Below, piece by piece: positions 1 through 6,688 of a DNA stretch of 18,419 nucleotides. The notes below the pieces were generated by a model. The model had not been told where the DNA came from and ran no database searches. It saw nothing but the letters and a program-made list of their open reading frames with translations. Within the stretch, counting starts at the first letter, position 1. Each line of letters opens with the position of its first letter. Both the position numbers and the translations under genes were made by a program. This DNA comes from Acidobacteriota bacterium (lineage in GTDB: Bacteria > Acidobacteriota > Blastocatellia > Pyrinomonadales > Pyrinomonadaceae). The stretch spans positions 1 to 18,419 of the forward strand of contig JAIVJP010000287.1 of assembly GCA_020199975.1 (NCBI GenBank), in the 5' to 3' direction.

Positions 1-43
1 GCGTAATCTGTTGATGAATCGTTCACGACTTCGCGGCGCTGGG

Positions 44-901
44 TTAGGGTTTTTCTCGCGAACGCTCGGCGGTCAAACGGCGGTAGGCTTCGTCCCGCGA
101 AATCCCAAGCTGCCTGGCGGATTTCTTTAAAGCGGACCTCCCATCAAGACCCTCGGCTTCAAAGCCCGCTACTATCGACGCCACACTGTATCCGGATTTC
201 GAATCCTCATCCGAGCTTGCAATAACGTTCCGATCAATCACCACAACCATTTCGCCTCGCGGCTCCTGTGCCGCTTGCGAAAACTTTTCCGCGAGCTCGC
301 TCAAACGGCCACGCAATACCTCCTCGTGCATCTTGGTAAGTTCCCGAGCGACAACGGCCTCGCGTTCGCCCAGAATCTCACGAGCATCTTCCAACGACGC
401 GATGATGCGATGAGGCGCTTCGTAAAAGACGAGGGTCGATGGAATCGCAGCGAGGTCCGCGAGCCGGGCCCGGCGTGCGCCGGAACGCGCCGGAAGAAAA
501 CCTGCGAAAAAGAATTCGTCACTGGACAGGCCGGAAGCCACCAATGCTGGTACCAAAGCTGTAGGTCCAGGTATGGGCACGACTCGCAGGCCCGCTTCGA
601 GAGCCTTTCGGACCACCCGGAAACCTGGATCACTAATTCCGGGCGTCCCTGCATCAGAAACGATCGCCACATCAAGGCCCGATTTAATTGATGTCAGCAG
701 CTCTCCTGCTCGATCGCGCTCATTGTGTTCGTGATAGCTGACGGTCTTTGTTCTTATGCCGTAGTGGTTTAGAAGTTTTTGTGAGTGGCGGGTATCTTCG
801 CACGCGACGAGATCGACTTCACTCAGCACTCGCACGGCGCGATACGTCAAGTCTTCAAGATTGCCGATGGGGGTAGCGACCACGTAAAGCGTTCCGGCCA
901 T
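44..901 (-). CDS. rsmI: 16S rRNA (cytidine(1402)-2'-O)-methyltransferase RsmI
   Basis: The 285-residue product is a full-length RsmI, an SAM-dependent enzyme of the tetrapyrrole-methylase fold that 2'-O-methylates C1402 in the decoding centre of 16S rRNA in the cytoplasm. Visible family motifs are the N-terminal VVATPIGNLEDLT (residues 7-19), ACEDTRHS (33-40), HEHNE (57-61), the glycine-rich SDAGTPGISDPG (82-93), PGPTA (111-115) and a FYEAPHRI block. Length agrees with the family (about 280-290). The ATG at 901 is followed directly by the conserved N-terminus, so the start is secure, although no clear Shine-Dalgarno sequence precedes it. It appears to be transcribed alone: the next upstream gene on this strand ends in a terminator at 1248-1288. 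The last ~60 residues look like the helical C-terminal domain common in the family. The function is known from the family and is confidently transferred. Confidence 0.95.
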   Translation of the reverse strand: MAGTLYVVATPIGNLEDLTYRAVRVLSEVDLVACEDTRHSQKLLNHYGIRTKTVSYHEHNERDRAGELLTSIKSGLDVAIVSDAGTPGISDPGFRVVRKALEAGLRVVPIPGPTALVPALVASGLSSDEFFFAGFLPARSGARRARLADLAAIPSTLVFYEAPHRIIASLEDAREILGEREAVVARELTKMHEEVLRGRLSELAEKFSQAAQEPRGEMVVVIDRNVIASSDEDSKSGYSVASIVAGFEAEGLDGRSALKKSARQLGISRDEAYRRLTAERSREKP

Positions 902-954
902 GTGGCTATTTTGGCATCAAGCTCAAGATATACGAAAGCACAAGCCCCGTTAAC

Positions 955-1195
955 TTGCAGGTTAGGAAGGGCGGTTTACCCCCGCTGGAGCGCCAACGGC
1001 GCGACCGGTCACTTCAGTTTTCAACTTACGGCCCTGCCGCTCAAGCATGAATGTCTACAGTTAGAACTCTTTTCCTTTCCGTGATATGCGCGTTGGAGAT
1101 ATTACCCAACCGGTCGCGCCGTTGGCGCTTGAGCGGGGGCATCCACGGGCAAGCCACGGGCAAGCCACGGGCAAGCCACCCTTCCTAACCTGCAA
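955..1195. repeat. Paired inverted copies of a REP-like repeat
   Basis: Two inverted copies of a composite repeat face each other. The outer arms, 955-971 and 1179-1195, match perfectly over 17 bp (TTGCAGGTTAGGAAGGG and its complement). The inner arms, 989-1009 and 1109-1129, match perfectly over 21 bp and themselves contain the near-palindrome GCGCCAACGGCGCG. About 100 bp of unrelated sequence separates the inner arms. The right copy is longer because it holds three 11-bp tandem units at 1143-1175. The layout resembles bacterial REP/BIME or small MITE elements. No transposase lies inside; the 62-codon open frame across it is probably fortuitous. It sits between rsmI and the terminator of the upstream gene. 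Confidence 0.7.
1143..1175. repeat. Three tandem 11-bp units (CCACGGGCAAG)
   Basis: The unit CCACGGGCAAG occurs three times head to tail without mismatch, followed by a partial copy CCAC. It lies only in the right arm of the inverted repeat pair; the left arm has a single degenerate equivalent around 972-980. This suggests slippage expansion inside one copy. It is too short and spacer-less to be a CRISPR. Confidence 0.85.
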
Positions 1196-1247
1196 ATTAC
1201 CGTAAGTCCCATTTGGGTTTTCGCGCGGCGATATCCAACCAAGACAC

Positions 1248-1288
1248 AAAAAAAGTCTCGCCCGTTCTCTTCAGAACGGACGAGGCTT
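1248..1288 (-). terminator. Rho-independent terminator of the 1316-1897 gene
   Basis: Read on the minus strand, a 12-bp GC-rich stem (1273-1284 paired with 1257-1268, one mismatch or wobble) with a 4-nt loop is followed immediately by a run of seven U (A7 at 1248-1254 on the plus strand). It lies 28 nt past the stop codon of the small secreted protein. It should isolate that gene from rsmI. Confidence 0.85.
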
Positions 1289-1303
1289 GTCGTAATCAGA
1301 AGT

Positions 1304-1323
1304 TACTAAGCCCGCTTAGTAAG
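1304..1323. other. 8-bp hairpin over the stop codon of the small secreted protein gene
   Basis: TTACTAAG-CCCG-CTTAGTAA is a perfect inverted repeat that includes the TAA stop codon at 1316-1318. It is AU-rich and lacks its own U tract, so it probably adds 3'-end structure ahead of the stronger terminator next to it. The role is inferred. Confidence 0.5.
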
Positions 1324-1897
1324 GGACCGGCAGCCTGCGCCACCAGTCATTATTGTTGCTGGGGCGGTTGCGATCGTTGCGATAGTAGTCGTCGTTGTAG
1401 CCGTAAGATCCGTAGGCCTGCGCAATCACATTCAGCTCCTGGCGAATCTGTGACCACTGATTGGCTAACCGGCCGTTCCGGAAGTGATGACGGGAAGCCC
1501 TTTCTGCTTCTCTGGCAGTTTGCAGAACCCGCTGGGCTTCGTTTCTGCTGCGGTTGAGATCGCGTCCATTGCCAAAGCGCGACTTAAGATCGCCTACAGC
1601 CCGCCGAAAATGGTGCACCTCGTTATTCACACGATCTTCATGACGACTTCCGTCTTCATGACTACGATCCAATTCGCGGTCCACAGCTCTCTCAAAGTCC
1701 TTGCTCAAGCGATCCAATCTCTGAATCGAATCGCGCAAATAACGATCGTCATAACGACCGTATCGTCCGTCATCTCGATCCCGGTCCCGCCCGTAATCAG
1801 GATACCGATCCCGTTGTGCGGCTGCCACTGCGGGCAAACATAACGCTAACAAAGCGGCCGCAAAAATTGAAAAACTCAGAGTGCGTCGGTTAGTCAT
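1316..1897 (-). CDS. Small secreted Arg/Asp/Tyr-rich protein of unknown function
   Basis: I do not recognise a named family. The start chosen is the ATG at 1897, because GAGGAG (1908-1913 on the plus strand) lies at normal Shine-Dalgarno distance; an in-frame TTG at 1918 would place the ribosome site inside the gene. The resulting 193-residue protein begins with a Sec signal peptide: a basic MTNRR start, a hydrophobic core, and an AVAAA-Q type cleavage site near residue 27. Next is a highly charged segment of repeated Asp-Arg and Tyr-Gly/Asp-Arg units (about residues 28-53), then a mostly helical charged region rich in Arg, Glu and His with three HE/HF-type clusters. The C-terminus is Asn/Tyr/Asp-rich and ends WWRRLPVPY. 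The low-complexity charged make-up suggests a periplasmic or surface protein with an extended N-terminus. A strong terminator follows, so it is probably monocistronic. Confidence 0.75.
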   Translation of the reverse strand: MTNRRTLSFSIFAAALLALCLPAVAAAQRDRYPDYGRDRDRDDGRYGRYDDRYLRDSIQRLDRLSKDFERAVDRELDRSHEDGSRHEDRVNNEVHHFRRAVGDLKSRFGNGRDLNRSRNEAQRVLQTAREAERASRHHFRNGRLANQWSQIRQELNVIAQAYGSYGYNDDYYRNDRNRPSNNNDWWRRLPVPY

Positions 1898-2195
1898 AAT
1901 TCTTAGTCTCCTCATCAAGTTCTCGTCTCGAGCTGACCACTCTCGCTGCTAACGAGTTTGGCAGTTCGGTTTCAACGCTCGCTTCAGGGTGACTTTTTAC
2001 AAGCTAGCGTTACGCCGCAGAGGTCATTAGCAAGCACTATGCCCAAGTGCTCGCGGGCGGCGAGGGAGCGTCGCGATTTGAGGAAACCTCGCTTTTTGGG
2101 CGAGTATTTGGCGTTTGGTGAGATCTTCCGAAGAGATTAGTGGTTCGAAAACGTGCAATGGCTTGCGTAAATGGTTGTAGTTGAGAGGAGCCTGG

Positions 2196-2717
2196 TTAAA
2201 CAGAAGCGAGCAGAGTGGCGATGTGTTTTCGCAGGTTCGTTTCATGAATCTCGGCTTGTCTTTCTCCCTTCTCCCCTACCACCCACGACGGCGCGCCCTG
2301 CCGCGACTGGACCAGCCGCAGGGCTTCGCTCGCCGACGTTATTCCGAGATGTCTGATGTGGGCAGAGGCGAGACCGCCGCGAACGACGCCGTCCCTTGGT
2401 GTCCGCGGCCAGCCCGCTTCAATAGATAGCTCCCTGACGCCGAAACGCAGAGTCAAAAGCTTTCCGACCATGGTTGAATTGCCGATGCGAAAGCGATGGT
2501 TGTCTTCTTTCGATATTTGAATACTCGCGCCCTGCCGATTCGCTTGGGCGGCCAGAGTCTCGAAGGTTGCGATGAGCCACTCAATGCCGGTCCTGCGCAA
2601 CAAGTCATTGGAATTTCGCAGAGCCAAGTATGCGGCTACGTCCCGGCGACCCGAAAGGCGAGCGCGCGATTCAGCCTCTGCCAGGGCGAGGGCCCATGCT
2701 TCGTCAAGTTCGCTCAC
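2196..2717 (-). CDS. Conserved-looking hypothetical cytoplasmic protein, 173 aa
   Basis: The product starts at a GTG (2717-2715) with GAGGTG a few bases upstream. It has no signal peptide or membrane segment. The first half is helical and Ala/Leu/Glu-rich (EAWALALAEAESRARLSGRRDV, residues about 6-27), followed by RNSNDLLRRTGIEWLIATFE. The second half alternates short strands (KLLTLRFGVRELSIEAGWP) with a Gly/Arg-rich turn (PRTPRDGVVRGGLA, about residues 105-118). The even codon use and globular composition support a real protein, and I have an impression of similar proteins in soil bacteria, but I cannot name a family or a function. It stands alone, upstream of the small secreted protein gene and about 300 bp from it. 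No clear terminator is visible after its TAA. Confidence 0.65.
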   Translation of the reverse strand: MSELDEAWALALAEAESRARLSGRRDVAAYLALRNSNDLLRRTGIEWLIATFETLAAQANRQGASIQISKEDNHRFRIGNSTMVGKLLTLRFGVRELSIEAGWPRTPRDGVVRGGLASAHIRHLGITSASEALRLVQSRQGAPSWVVGEKGERQAEIHETNLRKHIATLLASV

Positions 2718-2951
2718 GTCACCTCGTCGATGGTCTCAAAGGCTTTATATGGAGCTGTGCCGGCGCACTGCTATGTGGATGTCAAGGGTTAAGATTCAAC
2801 TTACATAAGATTGGTTTTTGGTTTTTCCTTGTTGATGGTTTTGTTTTTTGCTTTGGTTTTCGTTCTTTGACAACTAGACCTCTTCAACCTAAGAGACTGA
2901 CTGCTATACGTGGCACGAACAAGGTTCGTCACACTCTCGAGAATGCGGCGT
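2718..2951. other. Gene-free stretch with a T/G-rich tract next to an IS remnant
   Basis: No coding region can be supported here. From about 2808 to 2872 the plus strand is strongly T/G-rich with repeated TTTTGG/GGTTTT-like words, unlike its surroundings. The part from 2880 to 2951 directly follows the point where similarity to a transposase stops, so it is probably a breakpoint junction. It also contains the upstream region of the 173-residue protein gene, but no convincing -35/-10 pair was found. Confidence 0.4.
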
Positions 2952-3113
2952 GTAGTTCAGCAGCTGGCTCGCACTATAAGGGAGCTTCAGCGATTTTCGC
3001 ATTGTTCCGTGATCCCTGAAAGTAACTGCCATGCTCTTCTTGTCTACGTCCAGGCCGCCGAAGATATCGTAATCGCGCGGAATGATGCTGGAGATGGGTG
3101 CTGCTTGGGTCAT
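2952..3113 (-). pseudogene. Truncated 5' end of an IS110-type transposase
   Basis: The open frame starts at the ATG at 3113 with AGGAG at ideal spacing (3122-3126 on the plus strand). About 54 residues resemble the N-terminus of IS110-family DEDD transposases: the IFGGLDVDKKSMAVTF block carries the first catalytic Asp in the GLDVDK context, and a LPYSASQLLNY block follows. After LLNY (about position 2952) the similarity stops. The frame runs on for some 15 unrelated residues to a stop at 2904. IS110 transposases are normally 300-400 residues, so more than 80% is missing, including the other acidic residues and the C-terminal Ser domain. It cannot be active by itself. Family assignment rests on recalled similarity of a short stretch; the alternative is a small unrelated orphan gene. 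Confidence 0.6.
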
Positions 3114-3127
3114 CGTCGTTTCTCCTC

Positions 3128-3153
3128 GAATAAGCCTCCGGTTTAGCTTATTC
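3128..3153 (-). other. Perfect 8-bp hairpin upstream of the transposase remnant
   Basis: GAATAAGC and its complement GCTTATTC flank a 10-nt loop just upstream of the Shine-Dalgarno sequence of the transposase remnant. In IS110-group elements the 5' non-coding end encodes a structured bridge RNA, so this hairpin may be a relic of that region. It could instead be a simple translation-control hairpin. The structure is seen; the role is inference. Confidence 0.4.
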
Positions 3154-3373
3154 TAAGTCGTCCGACCTGACATCCAGCATACTTGTCTCCATAAAGTTGT
3201 CTATACCGAGCGCCCCCCCTAGCTGTTGACCGGCTTCTGCTCGCCGACCGCGGCGCGAGGATGGTATCATGCCCCGCGAATCGTCTCCCATACTAGAACC
3301 CGACCAGGATTCGAAACCAACAGCACAGTTCTCCTTTTGCGCATTAAACTCAACAAATCATCAGAGTCAAAAA

Positions 3374-6250
3374 ATGAAACTATCAAGTCATCGCAGTCTC
3401 GGGAGCGCGCTGTTCTCATCGATCGTTATCGGAGCTGTCTTTTGTGCCGGCTACCTGGGCATGAACTCTCGCGCGCAGGATAAGACGCAGTTGCCTGCTC
3501 GCACAGGTTACGTGAACGACTTTGCTCACGTTATTGACGACCCGACCAGACAACGCCTGGACACCATTCTTGATAACCTCAAGACAAGAAGCGGAATCGA
3601 ATTGTACCTCGCTACAGTGCAGACGACTGGCAACCGTGACATCTTCGCATTCTCGCGACAGCTTGCCGGCGACTGGGGCGTGGGCTCGCGAGGCAGTTCC
3701 AGGAAGACTCTCTTGCTTGTGGTGTCGGTGGATGAGCAGGCGGTGTTTACACAGCTGAGCAGATCCGTGCAGCGCGAACTTCCGGAAGGGATTCTGGGAG
3801 AACTAAACCAGCGCGTACGCGGACCGATCAGTTCAGGACGTTTTGGCCAGGGTCTGACTGATGGAGTGGAGCATTTCATCGCTGCACTGGCAAAGAAACT
3901 GGGATTCAGTTTACAAGATATCGATCAAGCGCAATTAGTAGCTTCCACTGCGACTGTTCCGGTTTCCGACCCGTCGCCGACTCCAACTTCCAGCAATGAG
4001 GCTGTAGCGACGCCGGTCAAGACGGCAACTAACCGAGAAGTGCCGCCATCTCCTTTGCCGCCCAGGATTGCGGCACCCAGCAACACGCCTTCTACCGCTG
4101 ACGATGAGGATGAATCTGAGGAAGTGGAGTTGACGTTAACGCTGCCACTCGCAGATCGCATCGCCAAACTGAAGGAGTTCCTGGAAGCCTATCCGAACTC
4201 GAAATCAAGACCGCGCGCGATTGAACTGCTGATCAGCAGTTACGCTGGTCTCGGGGACCAAAGACTTAAGAATGGCGACACCCTGGGCGGGATTGAACAA
4301 TTGGTGCTGGCAATCAACGAAGCTCCGACAAACATGTCAGACAAGTTGTTCTTGGGCGTGGTCTCACAAATTCCGTTGAACCTTTTCTACCGCGGGCAGC
4401 GAAACGCCGCAATTGAGGCTGCTCAGAAAATTGAAAAGAAGTTTGGCGCGGATTCAAAGCGCTTGTTGACGCTAGCTGGATTCTACCTGGGAATTGAAGA
4501 TGGCAACGAAGCCGCCCGCTTAGCCACCGAGGCCGTCAAGCTCGCGCCGGATCTGGCTGAAGCCCACCATGTGCTGGGCCGTGCCCTGCATATCTCTTTG
4601 CGGCTTGATGAGGCAGCCGTGGAGTACAAACGCGCGCTGGAGTTAGATCCCAACTTAAAGAAAGGAACAAGACGCAATCTCGCCGATCTAAACCGGGCAG
4701 CCGGCAAAGCCAAAGAGGCTTTGGAACTTTATCGGGAACAACTCGGAGCTGAACCATCAGACAAGGCAGCCCGAGCGGGAATGGTGCTTTCACTTCTGGA
4801 TCTCGGACGGTTCGACGAAGGTAATAAGGAACTAGCGTCCACCCTTCAGGAGGATCCGCGGAACCTGGCTTTACTGACCGGCGCCGCTTACTGGTTTGCG
4901 GCGCACAACGAAGCCGACCGGTCTCTCGAACTGGCTCGCAAATCCGTGCAGCTCGAGCCGCGTTATCCACTCCTGGCGCCTGAACGCCGCGCCGCCATTT
5001 TTCAGTTTGACGCAGCTGACAATAAGAATGATGCGGCGATTTTAAAGGCACTGCTGGCGTTTGCCACTGCCACGAATCAACCGAACGACAGCGTCAAGCT
5101 TGACGAAGCCGTTGTTGCCGGAGCGGCAAAGGAGTTTGCGTCAGGTGCCGACGACATGCGTGTTTACCGTCAACTGTATGCCGCCGGGGTGCTCATAAGG
5201 AAAGGCGTTGCTCTGCAAACCGCATATGAGCTCACCGAAGCCGCGAGGAGTAGTGTCGAAACGGCGGTGGGGATTCCGGTAGCAACGGTGGCCGTGCAGG
5301 CTGAGGAGTTGCGCGATATTCGTGCCCGGGCAATCGCCAAGGGGGCTACCCCTGATGTACCCGACGCACCACGCAACGTCCTGGCAAACATTCTACGCGG
5401 ACGCGTCGAGGACAGCGCCGGCTGGGCACTATACAACCAGGGGAAGACGGATGAAGCCATTGAGCACTTGAAGCGCGCCGCCGGGATTCTTCCGGAGGGC
5501 ATTCCTTTGTGGCGCACTGCGCTGTGGCACCTGGGTGCCGCTTTCGATCAGGCAGGCAACAAGCAGGAAGCACTTGCTTACTACATCAAGAGTTACAACT
5601 CCGGTGACCCCGATCCTGGCCGTCGCGCGGTAATCGAGCAACTGTACAAGAAGACCAATGGATCGCTGGATGGTTTGGCCGAGCAAATCGGCGCTAATCG
5701 AGTCGCTGCGAGTATTTCGCCACAGCCAAGAACGGATAAACCTGGTGCGGTGGAAACGCCGTCTCCCTCTGCACCCGAGCCTCAGACTGCCGCATCGCCC
5801 GAGTTAATTCCGACACCTGCCCCCCCTGTGGCGCCGACTGCGGCAGAGGCTGCTCCGGTGGCAACTCCAGAAGCAACACAGACTCCCACACCATCGCCAA
5901 CTGCGGAGGGCCCCGTTCAATCACCCGCAGCTTCCCCAGAACCGATGTCGGTGATAGGGGTAAAAGCGCGCGCCAGAGTCAAGATTACCGGTACAGTGAG
6001 AGACGCAAACAAGGCGCCGATTTCAAACGTCGTCGTGGTGCTGATTAGTCCGCGCGGAACTGTTCTCGCTACTACCACTGACACTGAGGGAAACTATTCA
6101 TTCATTGTTTCACCTTCGCAGCAGAGCTACCGGATCATCCCGTCGAAGGATGGCTATATTTTTGAACCTGTCGACAGAGTGTTGGGGGGTCTTCAGGATG
6201 ATCAAAAGGCGGTGGATTTCACCAGCGGCAATGCCCCTCAAAAACCATAA
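3374..6250 (+). CDS. Exported TPM-domain / TPR / carboxypeptidase-regulatory-like protein
   Basis: The start chosen is the ATG at 3374 because a signal peptide begins there (basic MKLSSHR, hydrophobic core to residue ~28, SRA-QD cleavage near residue 34); the in-frame ATG at 3269 would put 35 polar residues in front. The product is 958 residues. Domains in order: a TPM domain (about 45-178: GYVNDFAHVIDD start, DWGVGSRGSSRKTLLLVVSVDE core), as in YgcG and TLP18.3 families; a Pro/Thr/Ser linker with an acidic DDEDESEE patch (about 188-250); a long TPR region (about 255-770) with clear repeats such as AEAHHVLGRALHISLRLDEA and WRTALWHLGAAFDQAGNKQEA; a second Pro/Ala/Thr linker (about 782-860); and a C-terminal beta-sandwich like CarboxypepD_reg (about 866-952, ITGTVRDANKAPISNVVVVL, DTEGNYSF). 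It probably acts in the periplasm or at the envelope as a protein-binding scaffold. No enzyme activity can be assigned from sequence. The Shine-Dalgarno site is weak. Confidence 0.85.
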   Translation: MKLSSHRSLGSALFSSIVIGAVFCAGYLGMNSRAQDKTQLPARTGYVNDFAHVIDDPTRQRLDTILDNLKTRSGIELYLATVQTTGNRDIFAFSRQLAGDWGVGSRGSSRKTLLLVVSVDEQAVFTQLSRSVQRELPEGILGELNQRVRGPISSGRFGQGLTDGVEHFIAALAKKLGFSLQDIDQAQLVASTATVPVSDPSPTPTSSNEAVATPVKTATNREVPPSPLPPRIAAPSNTPSTADDEDESEEVELTLTLPLADRIAKLKEFLEAYPNSKSRPRAIELLISSYAGLGDQRLKNGDTLGGIEQLVLAINEAPTNMSDKLFLGVVSQIPLNLFYRGQRNAAIEAAQKIEKKFGADSKRLLTLAGFYLGIEDGNEAARLATEAVKLAPDLAEAHHVLGRALHISLRLDEAAVEYKRALELDPNLKKGTRRNLADLNRAAGKAKEALELYREQLGAEPSDKAARAGMVLSLLDLGRFDEGNKELASTLQEDPRNLALLTGAAYWFAAHNEADRSLELARKSVQLEPRYPLLAPERRAAIFQFDAADNKNDAAILKALLAFATATNQPNDSVKLDEAVVAGAAKEFASGADDMRVYRQLYAAGVLIRKGVALQTAYELTEAARSSVETAVGIPVATVAVQAEELRDIRARAIAKGATPDVPDAPRNVLANILRGRVEDSAGWALYNQGKTDEAIEHLKRAAGILPEGIPLWRTALWHLGAAFDQAGNKQEALAYYIKSYNSGDPDPGRRAVIEQLYKKTNGSLDGLAEQIGANRVAASISPQPRTDKPGAVETPSPSAPEPQTAASPELIPTPAPPVAPTAAEAAPVATPEATQTPTPSPTAEGPVQSPAASPEPMSVIGVKARARVKITGTVRDANKAPISNVVVVLISPRGTVLATTTDTEGNYSFIVSPSQQSYRIIPSKDGYIFEPVDRVLGGLQDDQKAVDFTSGNAPQKP

Positions 6251-6580
6251 ACCGGGGTAGGGCCTCAGTTTGAAAGTATTCCGTGGTTGCCACTCAATTA
6301 CGGCAACGAGGAGCGGTAGAGACGGTGGGTGAAAACTGAGAACAGAGTGGCCGCGAATTCACTACCATCTGTTAACCTTAGCTAAGCCCCGTAGCTTACG
6401 GCTCTTGAGATCATGGTTGAATCTGGCGGAACCAACCCGGTCGCTACGGCTCCTCGGTTCTGTAATTGAGTCGCCCTATCAAGAGCTTAGCTCTCAAGTT
6501 CAAGCTAAGACCACTAGTTAAACCGGAAACCGTTTGCAGTCCGGTTTCCGGTTCACGAGTTGAGGATCAAGGTTTCAGAC
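6251..6580. other. Convergent intergenic region
   Basis: This stretch lies between the 3' ends of the TPM-TPR gene and the M16 gene. I see no supported coding region. It contains short GC-rich inverted words around 6435-6460 (CCGGTCGCTACGG, then CGGTTC opposite an upstream GAACC) that look like worn repeat sequence, and one clear strong hairpin at 6521-6553. Confidence 0.5.
6521..6553. terminator. Strong hairpin between convergent genes
   Basis: A perfect 12-bp stem, AACCGGAAACCG (6521-6532) pairing with 6542-6553, encloses a 9-nt loop. It sits 28 nt past the downstream-frame stop of the M16 gene (6581) and 270 nt past the plus-strand gene. No U tract follows on either strand, so it is not a textbook intrinsic terminator. 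It may end transcripts from both sides or protect 3' ends. Confidence 0.55.
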
Positions 6581-6688
6581 TCATTTGTTTTTCATCTCAC
6601 CTGCCGGTATGGGCTTACCGTCGGCATCGTAAACTTCTATCTTGCCATATTTCGCCAGCACGTCGCGGGCCTTCGACAGTCCTTCACT
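6581..6688 (-). pseudogene. Out-of-frame C-terminal tail of the M16 protease
   Basis: Immediately past the TGA stop of the M16 gene (6684-6686), the +1 frame encodes 35 residues, SEGLSKARDVLAKYGKIEVY followed by DADGKPIPAGEMKNK, before TGA at 6581-6583. This reads like the normal ending of M16 family proteins (a '...KYG-x-EVYDADGKP' type strand). Removing one A from the AAA at the junction would join both frames as ...NPAV-SEGLSK... . It is therefore best read as the original C-terminus, cut off by a single-base insertion or by a sequencing error. Confidence 0.6.

Noticed and set aside
1..43. Start of another minus-strand gene (GTG near 21-23)
   Set aside because: Only a few codons remain before the window edge and no ribosome site is visible; nothing can be supported.
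1143..1175. Possible CRISPR from tandem units
   Set aside because: Units are 11 bp, directly adjacent, with no spacers and no cas genes nearby.
1061..1249. 62-codon minus-strand open frame
   Set aside because: It lies across the inverted repeat pair and its translation is just the repeat sequence; no ribosome site and no protein-like composition.
1958..2245. Small open frames on both strands between the two hypothetical genes
   Set aside because: No ribosome site, overlap with the 3' end of the 173-residue gene, and no recognisable motif.
2757..2785. TTGACA box (minus strand, 2780-2785) as promoter of the 173-residue gene
   Set aside because: At the required 16-18 bp spacing the sequence is CGGCAC-like, with no usable -10.
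3269..3373. Upstream start for the TPM-TPR gene
   Set aside because: It would add 35 polar residues before an obvious signal peptide that starts at the ATG at 3374.
4536..5051. 171-codon minus-strand open frame
   Set aside because: Antisense to well-formed TPR repeats; composition is typical of a shadow frame.
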